A stretch of 43,880 bases of DNA from Gammaproteobacteria bacterium (GCA_029882975.1 JAOUJW010000015.1:70450-114329); one strand, 5' to 3'; positions 24,368-34,113 are shown, numbered from the stretch's first letter. Translations and numbers: made by a program. The notes: a model not told the origin generated them from the letters alone.

Positions 24368-26641
24368 ATGAAAATTCATTCAATTCTGGCCGGACTGCTG
24401 GCCTTGCTGTTCTGCCACCCCAGTTTTGCCGCTGTCGGCAACCTCGGTATAAGCGACGAAGAACCCCTCCCGGTAGAACAAGCCTTTGTCATGAGTTCCC
24501 AGGTACTCAGCGCTGATATGGTGCGCATCAGTTTTGACATCACTGACGGTTATTACCTTTACCGCAGTAAATTTAAGTTTGACAGCAACACCCCGAGCGT
24601 AACTCTGGGCCAGGCGGTTTTTCCCAAAGGCAAAGTCAAAACCGATGAGTTTTTCGGCAAAGTGGAAACTTATCGCGGCCGGATCAATATCGATATCCCC
24701 GTTATTCGTAGCAATAATGACAGCAAGTTGGACCTCAGCGTCACCTCACAGGGCTGCGCCGATTTGGGTCTGTGTTACCCCCCACAAAAACAAATCGTCA
24801 GTTTAGTGCTCCCCTCTCAAGCCACCCAATCCGACAACGATGGATTTGACCCCTTGGGCGCGATAAAAAGCTTAGGCAACCGTCTGGGATTGGGAAACAA
24901 TGACGATGAATTTCTACGCCCGGAGCAAGCCTTTGTTTTCAGTGCCGAAGCGGAAAACGGAAATCTCATTCGCGCCCATTGGGATATAGAAGATGGCTAT
25001 TACTTGTACCGGGACAAATACAAGTTCACTCTAAAAAATGCTGAGGGAATCAGCCTGGGCGAAATCAGCATGCCCCCGGGCAAAGAAAAAGTGGACGAGT
25101 CCTTTGGTAAGATGGTGGTGTACTACAAAAGTGTAGATATTTACCTGCCCCTGGATCGCAGTCATACCGATGCAGTAAATCTGGAACTGGAAGCCAACTA
25201 CCAGGGCTGCGCCGACAAAGGTCTGTGCTACCCACCCCAAACCATGACTATGCCGGTCTCCCTACCTGCCGGACAATTGGGTTTGCCACAACAAACACCG
25301 GCGCAATCCGGTAACAGCAATAACCAAGACCTGTCCGAACAGGATCGCCTGGCTAACATGTTGCAAAATGGCAGCTTATTGTTAACCCTGTTGGCGTTCT
25401 ACTTCGCCGGTGTGGGGCTGGCCTTTACCCCCTGCGTGTTTCCCATGGTACCCATTCTTTCCAGCATTATTGCTGGACAAAAAAACGTTACTACCAAAAA
25501 AGCTTTCACCATGTCACTGGTATATGTCCTGGCCATGGCACTTACCTACACAGTCGCAGGTGTCGTTGCCGGACTCTTTGGCAACAATTTACAAGCGGCT
25601 TTCCAGAATCCGTGGATATTAAGTACTTTTAGCGCAGTATTCGTGGCGCTGGCCTTTTCCATGTTTGGCTTTTTTGAGATTCAGATGCCCGCGTCCATTC
25701 AAAGCAGGCTCACTGAAATCAGTAACCGCCAGGAAGGAGGAACATTAGCCGGCGTTGCGATCATGGGCTTGTTATCAGCACTGATTGTTGGCCCTTGCGT
25801 AGCCGCACCCTTGATGGGTGCTCTAATCTATATTGGTCAAACAGGTGATGCCGTGTTAGGCGGCTTTGCTTTGTTCGCCTTGAGCATGGGGATGGGCACA
25901 CCACTCCTGGCCATCGGCGCCTCCGCCGGCACCTTGTTACCCAAAGCCGGGCAATGGATGGACACTATTAAGGCGGTGTTTGGGGTATTAATGCTGGCTG
26001 TCGCTGTTTGGATGCTGGAACGCATTGTGCCGGCTGCCGTCTCTATGATCTTGTGGGCTCTGCTTTTGATCGTTCCCGCGATCTATATGGGCGCTTTGGA
26101 ACCACTCAACGGCGCTTCCGGCTGGAAAAAACTGTGGAAGGGCCTGGGCCTGTTCTTCCTGACCTACGGCATCTTGATTTTGATTGGAGTGAGCAGTGGC
26201 GGTCGTGATGTTCTGCAACCATTGGATAAGCTCATGCAATCCAGAGGCGGCAACAACATCGGCGGTAACAGCACCAAACTCAACTTCGTCACTATAAAGG
26301 GCATCGACGGACTGGAACGGGCACTGGAACAGGCCCGTACTCAACAACAAGTGGCCATGTTGGATTTCTACGCTGAGTGGTGTGTTTCCTGTAAGGAAAT
26401 GGAAAAATACACCTTTGGGGACCCAGGTGTGCAACAGGCTCTAAAAAACGTCATGCTACTGAAAGCGGATGTCACAGCAAACGACGCCGTGGACCAGGCT
26501 TTGATGAAAAAGTTGGGGGTGGTAGGTCCACCATCGATACACTTTTTCGATCGTAATGGGGAGGAACAACGCGCTTTACGTCTGGTGGGATTTCTGGACA
26601 AAGACAAATTTAAGGCGCTGGTTCAAAAAGCCACACAGTAA
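24368..26641 (+). CDS. dsbD: thiol:disulfide interchange protein DsbD with two alpha domains
   Basis: 757 residues, about 190 more than E. coli DsbD (565). It moves electrons from cytoplasmic thioredoxin to periplasmic DsbC and cytochrome c maturation partners. Signal peptide 1-21. Two tandem DsbD-alpha domains: 31-150 with Cys 130/136 (QGCADLGLCYPP) and 181-298 with Cys 281/287 (QGCADKGLCYPP); both keep the DGYYLYR and FGK motifs. Eight-helix membrane domain about 335-610 with the two redox Cys 356 (FTPCVFPM) and 477 (VGPCVAAP). C-terminal thioredoxin-like gamma domain with CVSC (672-675). The extra alpha domain accounts for the added length. Confidence 0.95.
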   Translation: MKIHSILAGLLALLFCHPSFAAVGNLGISDEEPLPVEQAFVMSSQVLSADMVRISFDITDGYYLYRSKFKFDSNTPSVTLGQAVFPKGKVKTDEFFGKVETYRGRINIDIPVIRSNNDSKLDLSVTSQGCADLGLCYPPQKQIVSLVLPSQATQSDNDGFDPLGAIKSLGNRLGLGNNDDEFLRPEQAFVFSAEAENGNLIRAHWDIEDGYYLYRDKYKFTLKNAEGISLGEISMPPGKEKVDESFGKMVVYYKSVDIYLPLDRSHTDAVNLELEANYQGCADKGLCYPPQTMTMPVSLPAGQLGLPQQTPAQSGNSNNQDLSEQDRLANMLQNGSLLLTLLAFYFAGVGLAFTPCVFPMVPILSSIIAGQKNVTTKKAFTMSLVYVLAMALTYTVAGVVAGLFGNNLQAAFQNPWILSTFSAVFVALAFSMFGFFEIQMPASIQSRLTEISNRQEGGTLAGVAIMGLLSALIVGPCVAAPLMGALIYIGQTGDAVLGGFALFALSMGMGTPLLAIGASAGTLLPKAGQWMDTIKAVFGVLMLAVAVWMLERIVPAAVSMILWALLLIVPAIYMGALEPLNGASGWKKLWKGLGLFFLTYGILILIGVSSGGRDVLQPLDKLMQSRGGNNIGGNSTKLNFVTIKGIDGLERALEQARTQQQVAMLDFYAEWCVSCKEMEKYTFGDPGVQQALKNVMLLKADVTANDAVDQALMKKLGVVGPPSIHFFDRNGEEQRALRLVGFLDKDKFKALVQKATQ

Positions 26642-26745
26642 CGCTAATACAGTAACGGCAAACCACGTTGTAACAAAACCACAAAACAAAATGACTAACG
26701 ATTAAGCTGCCAGGAGTGGCAGCATGACTGATGAGGGTGGAGACG

Positions 26746-27285
26746 ATGATTAAGGCAAAATATATTGCCATGGCAGTGATTTTTCTTTTCGGGATGTGGG
26801 GCGGTAACGAGCTGATCAAACGCCTTTCCAATGAACCGGAAGCGCAGCTGGCTGCCACTTCGATGGTGGGCAAACCTATTCCTGACTTTAGCCTACCGGA
26901 TCTGGACAACCATCAACACAATATCCACGAATGGGACGGTAATGTGGTGGTGTTGAATTTTTGGGCCACCTGGTGCCCCCCCTGCCTGAAGGAAACACCT
27001 CTGTTTGTAGAAATGCAGGAACAATATGGCCCCAAGGGATTACAGTTCATTGGTGTGGCCATTGACACGCTGGAGAAGGTCAAGGACTTTGTAGACACTT
27101 ACGGGGTCAATTACCCCACTTTAATCGCAACAGACAAGGATATTCATATTGCCGAAGCCTATGGCAACCGCTTTGGTGCCCTGCCCTATACAGTGGTTAT
27201 CAATCGTCAGGGGCAAATTTCTCATATCCATCGGGGCGAATTCTCCCGCGAAGCGGTCAAGGAAAACGTATTGTCATTATTGTAG
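26746..27285 (+). CDS. TlpA/ResA-like membrane-anchored thioredoxin
   Basis: 179 residues from ATG 26746, chosen for the AGGG/GGAG purines before it; an ATG five codons earlier is possible. One N-terminal membrane helix (about 6-20) anchors a periplasmic AhpC/TSA-thioredoxin domain: PIPDFSLPDLDN, NFWATWCPPCLKE with active Cys 77/80, GVAIDTLEKVKDFV, and the cis-Pro region GALPYTVVINRQG. Such proteins reduce apocytochrome c or other periplasmic disulfides and receive electrons from DsbD-type partners, which fits dsbD just upstream (104-base gap). Exact partner unknown. Confidence 0.9.
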   Translation: MIKAKYIAMAVIFLFGMWGGNELIKRLSNEPEAQLAATSMVGKPIPDFSLPDLDNHQHNIHEWDGNVVVLNFWATWCPPCLKETPLFVEMQEQYGPKGLQFIGVAIDTLEKVKDFVDTYGVNYPTLIATDKDIHIAEAYGNRFGALPYTVVINRQGQISHIHRGEFSREAVKENVLSLL

Positions 27286-27536
27286 CCGTATCCCTCAAGA
27301 ACCTTGCTGCAACTTTCGGCTAATTTGCTTAGAAATGCGGCGATACTTGACGCATCTCACGTTTTTCTAAAAATCGTGTAGACAAAAGCCATGCGTTAAG
27401 GGATAATCGCCGCAAATTTCAATGGAAATCGGGCAATAATACAAATTTACGTGATTTCGTGAAATTTAGCTGACTTTTGAGTGAAGTTTGCGGTATTTTT
27501 CACCGCTCATGTTCAGATTCATAACGTAGGTTGATT

Positions 27537-27989
27537 ATGGCAAAACTACTGGTGATTCATGGTCCCAACCTGAATCTATTGGGCAGCAGGGAGCCCAGGC
27601 ATTATGGCCACACGGACCTGGAAACCATCAATCAACAGATGCAGACTTTGGCAAGCGAGCACAAGCATGAGCTGGTGCACTTCCAAAGTAATGCAGAACA
27701 TGAGCTGATTGAAACAATACATGCAGCGGTAAATGACATCGATTTTATCGTTATCAATCCCGGCGCGTTTACTCATACCAGTATCGCACTGCGCGATGCC
27801 CTGAGTGGGGTAAACATACCGTTTATTGAAGTTCATTTATCCAATATTCATAACCGCGAGTCGTTTCGGCAGATTTCTTATTTTTCGGACATCGCCTCAG
27901 GCGTTATCAGCGGCCTGGGACCTATGAGTTATGAATTGGCATTGCTCGCAGCCATTAAACAATTGAAGGAACCGAGAGTTTCTGGATAG
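27537..27989 (+). CDS. aroQ: 3-dehydroquinate dehydratase, type II
   Basis: 150 residues, usual size. It dehydrates 3-dehydroquinate in the shikimate pathway as a dodecamer. Motifs: [17 protein letters not shown] (lid with Arg and catalytic Tyr), [45 protein letters not shown] (catalytic His), [15 protein letters not shown] 27537 has AGG six bases upstream; the TTG two codons earlier is rejected. It precedes accB-accC, the common gammaproteobacterial order. Confidence 0.97.
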   Translation: MAKLLVIHGPNLNLLGSREPRHYGHTDLETINQQMQTLASEHKHELVHFQSNAEHELIETIHAAVNDIDFIVINPGAFTHTSIALRDALSGVNIPFIEVHLSNIHNRESFRQISYFSDIASGVISGLGPMSYELALLAAIKQLKEPRVSG

Positions 27990-28075
27990 CTACGAATAGT
28001 TCGCTATCCGTAACACATAAACTCCGGTTCAGATTAAAACCACTAACGATAAAACATGCAATCAGGTTTTCCACT

Positions 28076-28534
28076 ATGGACATACGCAAAGTTAAAAAAC
28101 TGATCGAACTACTTGAAGAATCCGGAATCGCAGAACTGGAAATTCACGAAGGCGAAGAATCGGTACGCATTAGCCGTCACAGCAATGTTGCCGTGGCAGC
28201 TCCGGCACAATATACCATTCCGGCATCTGTTGCCCCAGCGATGACTGCAAGTGCTCCTCCGGCAAGCGACACATCGGCAGAAGCAGAAACCCCTATTAGC
28301 GGTCACACCATTAAGTCTCCCATGGTTGGTACTTTTTACCGTGCTTCATCACCGGGCGCCAAAGCTTTTGTCGAAGAAGGGCAAAAAGTAAATGCGGGCG
28401 ACACTTTGTGCATTATTGAGGCCATGAAGTTGCTCAACCAGATCGAGAGCGACAAAACCGGTACAGTAAAAGCCATTTTGGTAGACAACGCGCAGCCGGT
28501 TGAATACGGCGAGCCGCTTTTCATTATCGATTAA
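28076..28534 (+). CDS. accB: biotin carboxyl carrier protein of acetyl-CoA carboxylase
   Basis: 152 residues. An N-terminal region ([33 protein letters not shown]), an Ala/Pro linker about 38-72, and a C-terminal biotinyl domain 77-152 with the biotin-accepting Lys 118 in [10 protein letters not shown] and the thumb region [12 protein letters not shown]. Biotin on AccB is carboxylated by AccC, then AccA/AccD pass the carboxyl to acetyl-CoA, the first step of fatty-acid synthesis. Operon with accC, 19 bases downstream. Confidence 0.97.
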   Translation: MDIRKVKKLIELLEESGIAELEIHEGEESVRISRHSNVAVAAPAQYTIPASVAPAMTASAPPASDTSAEAETPISGHTIKSPMVGTFYRASSPGAKAFVEEGQKVNAGDTLCIIEAMKLLNQIESDKTGTVKAILVDNAQPVEYGEPLFIID

Positions 28535-28553
28535 TTACAAAACTCTTTATTCT

Positions 28554-29894
28554 ATGTTTGAAAAAATCGTCATAGCCAACAGAGGCGAAATAGCTCTGCG
28601 AATTTTGCGCGCCTGCCGTGAAATGGGCATACAAACCGTAGCCGTACACTCCACTGCCGATCGCGACCTGAAACATGTGCGCCTGGCCGATGAGTCCGTG
28701 TGTATCGGTCCTGCCCCATCGGTGGACAGTTACCTGAACATTCCGGCATTGATCAGCGCAGCCGAAGTCACCGATGCAGTTGCCATCCATCCAGGATACG
28801 GCTTTTTAGCTGAGAACGCAGACTTTGCCGAACGTATAGAGCAAAGCGGGTTTACCTTTATCGGTCCCCGCTCCGACACAATTCGCCTCATGGGGGATAA
28901 AGTATCCGCCATCGAAGCCATGCGTAGTTCAGGGGTACCTTGCGTGCCAGGCTCTGATGGCCCCTTGGGTGATGACCCGGGGGAAACCATGAAAATGGCC
29001 AAGTCAATCGGTTATCCCATCATCATCAAAGCCGCCGCCGGGGGCGGTGGGCGGGGAATGCGAGTGGTTCACAGCGAAGCGAGCTTACTCAATGCGATCT
29101 CCTTAACCAAGTCCGAAGCTGCCGCCGCCTTTGGCAGTGACGTGGTATATATGGAAAAATACCTGGAAAATCCCCGTCATATTGAAATACAGGTTCTGGC
29201 TGATACTCACGGCGACGCGATCCATCTGGGCGAACGTGACTGCTCAATGCAAAGACGCCACCAAAAAGTCGTGGAAGAAGCACCCGCACCGGGAATCACG
29301 CAGGAACTGCGCAACCAAATCGGCGGCCGTTGTGCCGAAGCCTGCCGTCAAATTGGCTATCTGGGTGCCGGCACCTTCGAGTTCCTATATGAAAATGGTG
29401 AATTTTATTTCATTGAGATGAATACCCGCATCCAGGTGGAACACCCGGTAACCGAGATGATTACCGGCGTGGATCTGGTTAAAGAGCAAATTCGTATTGC
29501 CGCCGGCCTCCCGCTGAGCTTCAAACAAGAGGATATTGTCATTCGTGGCCATGCACTGGAATGCCGTATCAATGCGGAAGACCCCAACTCCTTCATGCCT
29601 TCTCCCGGCACCGTGACACAGTTTCATGCACCGGGCGGTTTGGGTATTCGGGTGGATTCCCATATATACAATGGCTACCGGGTTCCGCCCTACTATGACT
29701 CTATGATAGGCAAAATCATTGCTCATGGAGACTCGCGAGAGACGGCTATCGCCCGTATGCGCACCGCACTAAGCGAATGCGTGGTTGAAGGCATTAAAAC
29801 CAATATTCCCTTGCATTTGGATATTATTAATGACTCCGCTTTCCAAACGGGTGGCACCAATATCCATTACCTGGAGAAAAAACTGGCTCTGTAA
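28554..29894 (+). CDS. accC: biotin carboxylase of acetyl-CoA carboxylase
   Basis: 446 residues from ATG 28554 ([17 protein letters not shown]), the universal AccC start; a longer frame reaches back into accB and is rejected. ATP-grasp enzyme: pre-ATP-grasp domain 1-110, glycine loop [10 protein letters not shown] (161-170), and the active-site stretch [16 protein letters not shown]. It carboxylates biotin on AccB with ATP and bicarbonate. There is no Shine-Dalgarno before the ATG (ACTCTTTATTCT), so translation probably depends on coupling to accB. Confidence 0.97.
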   Translation: MFEKIVIANRGEIALRILRACREMGIQTVAVHSTADRDLKHVRLADESVCIGPAPSVDSYLNIPALISAAEVTDAVAIHPGYGFLAENADFAERIEQSGFTFIGPRSDTIRLMGDKVSAIEAMRSSGVPCVPGSDGPLGDDPGETMKMAKSIGYPIIIKAAAGGGGRGMRVVHSEASLLNAISLTKSEAAAAFGSDVVYMEKYLENPRHIEIQVLADTHGDAIHLGERDCSMQRRHQKVVEEAPAPGITQELRNQIGGRCAEACRQIGYLGAGTFEFLYENGEFYFIEMNTRIQVEHPVTEMITGVDLVKEQIRIAAGLPLSFKQEDIVIRGHALECRINAEDPNSFMPSPGTVTQFHAPGGLGIRVDSHIYNGYRVPPYYDSMIGKIIAHGDSRETAIARMRTALSECVVEGIKTNIPLHLDIINDSAFQTGGTNIHYLEKKLAL

Positions 29895-29910
29895 AAGGAG
29901 CCTGCTTCCA

Positions 29911-30795
29911 ATGCCTGCCTGGTTTCAAATTGTGATCGGCACGGATTCCAGTCAGGCAGAACCGCTGGCGGATATCCTGGAGTCTTTGGGTGCTGCATCC
30001 GTTACATTTATGGATGCAGCGGACCAACCTCTGTTTGAACCTCCGCTGGGCACCACTCCTCTTTGGCACAACACCAAACTCATCGGCCTATTCAAAGGGG
30101 ACACGGATATGAGTGCTATCATCAGCGCACTGGAAACCGCGTTACATCCCAAACTGTTGCCACCCTGGCGAGTGGAAGACTTGGAAGATAAAAACTGGGC
30201 AGCCGAGTGGATGAAGAACTTTCAACCCATTCGCTGCGGTGAACGACTATGGATTTGCCCCAGCTGGCACCAACCACCGGAACCTAATGCAGTGAATGTC
30301 CTACTGGATCCCGGAATGGCCTTTGGTACCGGGACCCATCCCACCACGGCCCTGTGCCTGAAATGGTTGGACCAGCACTTGCGTTCACAGGAACAGCTCA
30401 TCGACTTCGGTTGTGGCTCTGGCATACTGGCGGTCGCAGCACTTAAATTAGGCGCCGCCAAAGCCTGGGCGGTAGACCATGACCCGCAAGCGCTGCAAGC
30501 CACGCGAATCAATGCCGAAAAAAACCAGGTTGCCGAACGCCTGCAAATCACCCAGAATCCCAGCGAATGTCCTGCGGTGGACACGATAGTGGCAAATATA
30601 TTAGCAAACCCCCTATTAGAACTTGCACCGACTCTGGCCAATCTGGTAAAACCGCAGGGGCGTATTGTGTTAAGCGGCATACTCAAAAACCAAGCCGAAA
30701 GTGTTTCCAATCACTATCAAGCCTGGTTTCACATGGCCGACATACAAATACAAGACGACTGGACTCTGGTGCACGGCATCCGCCGGTCTGTTTAA
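29911..30795 (+). CDS. prmA: ribosomal protein L11 methyltransferase
   Basis: 294 residues from ATG 29911 (MPAWFQIVIGTDSSQAEPL), with AGGAG ten bases before it; the upstream in-frame extension overlaps accC and is rejected. N-terminal substrate-recognition domain about 1-100 (EDKNWAAEWMKNFQPIRCGERLWICP), then a class I methyltransferase with LLDPGMAFGTGTHPTTALCL, LIDFGCGSGILAVAALKLGA and the NILANPL catalytic loop. It trimethylates L11 using S-adenosylmethionine. accC-prmA linkage is typical; the gap is 16 bases. Confidence 0.96.
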   Translation: MPAWFQIVIGTDSSQAEPLADILESLGAASVTFMDAADQPLFEPPLGTTPLWHNTKLIGLFKGDTDMSAIISALETALHPKLLPPWRVEDLEDKNWAAEWMKNFQPIRCGERLWICPSWHQPPEPNAVNVLLDPGMAFGTGTHPTTALCLKWLDQHLRSQEQLIDFGCGSGILAVAALKLGAAKAWAVDHDPQALQATRINAEKNQVAERLQITQNPSECPAVDTIVANILANPLLELAPTLANLVKPQGRIVLSGILKNQAESVSNHYQAWFHMADIQIQDDWTLVHGIRRSV

Positions 30796-30868
30796 TACGA
30801 GAGCCTCTGATTCCCAGTATGCGTTTCAGAGATACCGACATGAACATTACACTTAGAATTTGGTAGCA

Positions 30869-32329
30869 ATGTACACTCAATGCCCACAATGCCTGACCTA
30901 TTTCCAGGTTACACCGGAGCACTTGAAAATCGCTCAAGGTAATGTGCGCTGCGGCCAATGCCGCACGGTATTCAGTGCCTTGGGTAATTTGACCGAAGAG
31001 CCTCCTCAAATCGAGGAGCAATACGATGACTTTGATGATGATATTTTCCTGGATGAAAGTGAACTGGAACAAGAACTGTTTGAAGCTTCCTTGCATGGGC
31101 AGGAATCCTCAGCCAAACCCACCAAATTGGGACAAGCCATTGCTGCTATCCAAGCCCTGAATCAAAATGCCCGACAAAGCAAAGTCACACCGGCACCTGC
31201 GGAAAACAAAGCCCCGCTGCCACTGATTAAGAACAAGAAACCGAAACCCGAAAAGAAGGCGGAAGCACCGCGACCATCACCCCGACTTCCAAGCGCGGAA
31301 CCGGCAGCAAAACCTTTGATTGATGACGATGATATTAATTACGATGAAGCCTTAAGAGCCCTGGACGAGCTGCGTTTTTCTGATGCCATGGAGCAGGATC
31401 AAACATTTATCCATACCTCCGCGCCGCAACAAGCACCCAAACAAGCACCCCAACAAGCACCAAAACCAGCGCCGCAAAAACCACCCGTCCCGCAGGAAAC
31501 TGCGCAACCGGCTGCTGCGGAACCAAAACCGCAACCGGCACCCAAACCCATGCCGTCAAAAGCTGCGACCAACGCTAAACAGGCCGAGGATTTTGATGGC
31601 CTGGACGCTACAAATATCAATTTGGATATAGCGAACCTGGAAGCCACCATTGTACAAAAGGCAGCAACACCCAATAAAGCAGCTCCAGGCGCAGCTGCAA
31701 CCAGACTTAAAACAACAAACGATGAACCCGAAAAAAGTAAGAAACCCGCAAACCGAGGCAAGAAGAAACGTTCCAACGCTTTCTCCAAACAAATCCTGGG
31801 CGACGTTTCCAATGCCACACCCCGCAAACGCAGAGGCAAACAAACCGCTATCTCTTGGTGGGGTGTGGGTGGCGTATGCCTTATGATGACGTTCCTGCTG
31901 CAAACCATATACTTCAAACACAATGATCTGGCTAAAAACCAAAGCTTACGCCCCTGGATCAGCACCTTTTGTAAAGCCTTATCCTGTGATGTCAAGCTGC
32001 CCAGTGACGTTAAAAAATTAGAACTCATTGGCCAGGACATTCGCAGCCACCCGGACGTCGATAGCGCCCTAAAGGTAAGCACCACCATAATCAACAACGC
32101 AGGCTATGCTCAATCCTACCCATTGCTCCAAATCACTTTCTCTGACATTAACGGACAACGCGTGGCGGAAAGACAGTTTAAACCTAAAGAATACCTACCT
32201 ATCGATACCAAATTTGACTTAGGCATGGCACCCGATACACCCATTAAAATTGAGCTGGAAATGCTGGACCCAGGCAGTCAAGCCGTTAACTTTGAATTTG
32301 ATTTCTTCCCGCTTCTAGAGAATGGTTAA
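30869..32329 (+). CDS. zinc-ribbon / DUF3426 membrane protein
   Basis: 486 residues from ATG 30869; a TTG three codons upstream is less likely. N-terminal MJ0042-type zinc ribbon: Cys 5/8 and 28/31 (QCPQC, RCGQC). Then a long disordered, Lys/Pro/Gln/Ala-rich region (about 75-310) with a QAPKQAPQQAPKPAPQ run, one membrane helix (WWGVGGVCLMMTFLLQTIYF, about 328-347), and a C-terminal DUF3426 domain (HPDVDSALKVSTTIINNAGYAQSYPLLQITFSD). The layout puts the zinc ribbon in the cytoplasm and DUF3426 in the periplasm. The family sits beside prmA and dusB in many gammaproteobacteria; its function is unknown. Confidence 0.9.
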   Translation: MYTQCPQCLTYFQVTPEHLKIAQGNVRCGQCRTVFSALGNLTEEPPQIEEQYDDFDDDIFLDESELEQELFEASLHGQESSAKPTKLGQAIAAIQALNQNARQSKVTPAPAENKAPLPLIKNKKPKPEKKAEAPRPSPRLPSAEPAAKPLIDDDDINYDEALRALDELRFSDAMEQDQTFIHTSAPQQAPKQAPQQAPKPAPQKPPVPQETAQPAAAEPKPQPAPKPMPSKAATNAKQAEDFDGLDATNINLDIANLEATIVQKAATPNKAAPGAAATRLKTTNDEPEKSKKPANRGKKKRSNAFSKQILGDVSNATPRKRRGKQTAISWWGVGGVCLMMTFLLQTIYFKHNDLAKNQSLRPWISTFCKALSCDVKLPSDVKKLELIGQDIRSHPDVDSALKVSTTIINNAGYAQSYPLLQITFSDINGQRVAERQFKPKEYLPIDTKFDLGMAPDTPIKIELEMLDPGSQAVNFEFDFFPLLENG

Positions 32330-32340
32330 TTATTAACCAT
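32322..32340. repeat. perfect 19-base palindrome over the DUF3426 stop codon
   Basis: ATGGTTAAT, one central T, ATTAACCAT. It covers the stop of the DUF3426 gene and lies 162 bases before dusB-fis. A/T-rich and without a T-run, so it looks more like an operator than a terminator. No known regulator box was recognised. Confidence 0.4.
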
Positions 32341-32501
32341 ACGTATTTACGGATTCCCACCACAACACACTTTGAGAACGGTTTATCTCTGTTAAGCTGT
32401 GAATAAATAAACCAAAAAACCTCGGTTTAAAACTTTATCATCACGCTCAGAACGAGTATTATTTGCACTCTTGATTTGGTCCCCTGAATGGTTTTTTCGC
32501 A

Positions 32502-33488
32502 ATGCAAATTGGTCCGTACAAACTGCACAACAATTTGGTTCTGGCTCCCATGGCCGGTGTGACAGATCGTCCGTTTCGTCAACTTTGCAAAAAGTTGGGC
32601 GCCGGTCTGGCTGTATCGGAAATGGTTTCCTCCAATTCCTTGTTGTGGGGCAGCACTAAGACCAAACGCAGAGCCAACCACGCAGGCGAGGTCGAACCCA
32701 AGTCTATTCAAATTGCCGGAGCCGATCCTGACATGCTGGCCGAGGCAGCCCGATATAATGTTGATAATGGCGCACAAATTATTGATATTAATATGGGCTG
32801 CCCTGCCAAGAAAGTTTGTAATGTCATGGCAGGTTCCGCCTTACTGACGAATGAGACTCTGGTGGGGCAAATACTTGATAAAGTAGTTGCAGCCGTAGAT
32901 GTCCCCGTGACTTTGAAAATTCGGACCGGTTGGGATAAGGCTAATCGTAACGGTGTAAGAATCGCCCGTATTGCTGAATCTGCGGGAATTCAGGCTCTGT
33001 CCGTTCATGGACGTACACGAGCTTGCGGTTATAAAGGGGATGCCGAATTCGACACGATTGCAGAAATAAAGTCGATGATCACCATTCCCGTTATCGCTAA
33101 TGGTGATATAACCACGCCGGAAAAGGCCAAATATGTATTGGAATATACCAACGCTGATGGCATTATGATTGGACGTGCAGCACAGGGCAGTCCTTGGATT
33201 TTTCGTGAAATAGATCATTACCTTAAAACGGGAACCAAGCTACCCAACATAGCAGTATCTGAAGTTCGCAGTATCATGCTCGAGCATTTGCAAAACCTGT
33301 ATGAGTTTTATGGGGAATACACCGGTGTCCGTGTAGCCCGTAAACACATCTCCTGGTACAGCAAAGGTCAAAAGCATGGCGCTGCGTTTCGGCAGAGCGT
33401 TAACCAGGTTGATTCTATCGAGGAACAACTGCGTATAACCAAGGAGTTTTTTGATCGACTAACGATGCAAGAGGGGTTAGCAGCATGA
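32502..33488 (+). CDS. dusB: tRNA-dihydrouridine synthase B
   Basis: 328 residues. FMN enzyme of the Dus family reducing uridines in the tRNA D-loop. Motifs: APMAGVTDRPFRQLC (flavin barrel start), INMGCPAKKVCNVMAGSALL with the active-site Cys after KKV, KIRTGWD, SVHGRTRACGYKGDAEF, VIANGDITTPEKA and IMIGRAAQGSPWIF. The C-terminal helical domain includes RKHISWYSKGQ. Its stop overlaps the fis start (ATGA), the standard dusB-fis operon in which fis translation depends on dusB. Confidence 0.97.
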   Translation: MQIGPYKLHNNLVLAPMAGVTDRPFRQLCKKLGAGLAVSEMVSSNSLLWGSTKTKRRANHAGEVEPKSIQIAGADPDMLAEAARYNVDNGAQIIDINMGCPAKKVCNVMAGSALLTNETLVGQILDKVVAAVDVPVTLKIRTGWDKANRNGVRIARIAESAGIQALSVHGRTRACGYKGDAEFDTIAEIKSMITIPVIANGDITTPEKAKYVLEYTNADGIMIGRAAQGSPWIFREIDHYLKTGTKLPNIAVSEVRSIMLEHLQNLYEFYGEYTGVRVARKHISWYSKGQKHGAAFRQSVNQVDSIEEQLRITKEFFDRLTMQEGLAA

Positions 33489-33781
33489 CAACAGAAATAA
33501 CAACTCCAAGCTTAGAAAAACCACTAGAAAAGCCACAGGAGCATAACGCCACGGTTCAGCCGTTGAGTGATCACATCAAAATGGTTCTGGAAAATTATTT
33601 CAAGGATCTGGATGGTCACGAGCCGGCTCACTTATATCAGTTGGTATTACAGGAGATCGAAAGACCTCTCCTGGAAACTGTTATGAAGTACACTCGAGGC
33701 AACCAAAGTAAGGCCTCTATTGTTTTAGGCTTGAACCGCGGTACATTACGTAAGAAGCTAAAACAATACGACATACGCTAA
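33485..33781 (+). CDS. fis: DNA-binding protein Fis
   Basis: 98 residues, the same length as E. coli Fis. The N-terminal 25 residues are polar and unlike the E. coli hairpin; the dimer core is PLSDHIKMVLENYFKDLDGHEPAHLYQLVLQEIERPLLETVM and the C-terminal helix-turn-helix is TRGNQSKASIVLGLNRGTLRKKLKQYDI. Fis bends DNA and regulates rRNA promoters, supercoiling and recombination during fast growth. It overlaps dusB by four bases (ATGA). Confidence 0.96.
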   Translation: MTTEITTPSLEKPLEKPQEHNATVQPLSDHIKMVLENYFKDLDGHEPAHLYQLVLQEIERPLLETVMKYTRGNQSKASIVLGLNRGTLRKKLKQYDIR

Positions 33782-34113
33782 ACCAATATAATAAAGGCAC
33801 AGGTAACACAAGCAGGGATACAGCTCAGCGAAACGAGTAAGACGGCTGTATTCCCTGCGGCAACAGCCATTTTTTCTTTCCCAAAAACTCAAAACCGTCC
33901 TGAGCGACTAGAATATGAACAACCGGATTACCGCTCGTACAGTGCGTCACAAAGGGAACTCAAGGATACTCTTCGGTTATACCGCAAACCGGGATCCCGT
34001 TCACAGCTCGTTCCAGAGACTGCTTCAGAGATTCATGAGTTAACTGCTTCTAACCTCGCACCTTACGACGCTAACAATCCAACAAATCAGCAATTAAAGG
34101 TTTTAATAAAAAT
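33782..34113 (+). other. long fis-purH intergenic region
   Basis: 332 bases. The first hundred hold the paired hairpins and T-run described separately. The rest has no clear promoter or known riboswitch (no ZTP or purine aptamer pattern was seen). A 42-codon ORF (33915-34043) lacks a ribosome site and looks like chance. It is long for this junction, so a purH leader or a promoter probably lies here. Confidence 0.4.
33812..33875 (+). terminator. fis terminator with a competing upstream hairpin
   Basis: Terminator: GGCTGT (33844-33849) pairs with ACAGCC (33863-33868), then a T6 run. The same 5' arm belongs to a longer stem: GCAGGGATACAGC (33812-33824) pairs with GCTGTATTCCCTGC (33845-33858) with one bulge. 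The two structures share 33845-33849 and exclude each other, the layout of an attenuator, though it may just be a bulky fis terminator. Confidence 0.55.

Noticed and set aside
27347-27373. TTGACG followed by TAAAAA as a promoter for aroQ/accB
   Set aside because: The spacer is only 15 bases and the -10 is poor; the true promoter of this operon was not identified.
31399-32097. 232-codon open frame antisense to the DUF3426 gene
   Set aside because: Composition (Cys/Gly/Ala runs) is the reverse of a Pro/Gln/Ala-rich linker; no ribosome site.
33915-34043. 42-codon ORF between fis and purH
   Set aside because: No Shine-Dalgarno, ordinary composition by chance, and no recognisable protein features.
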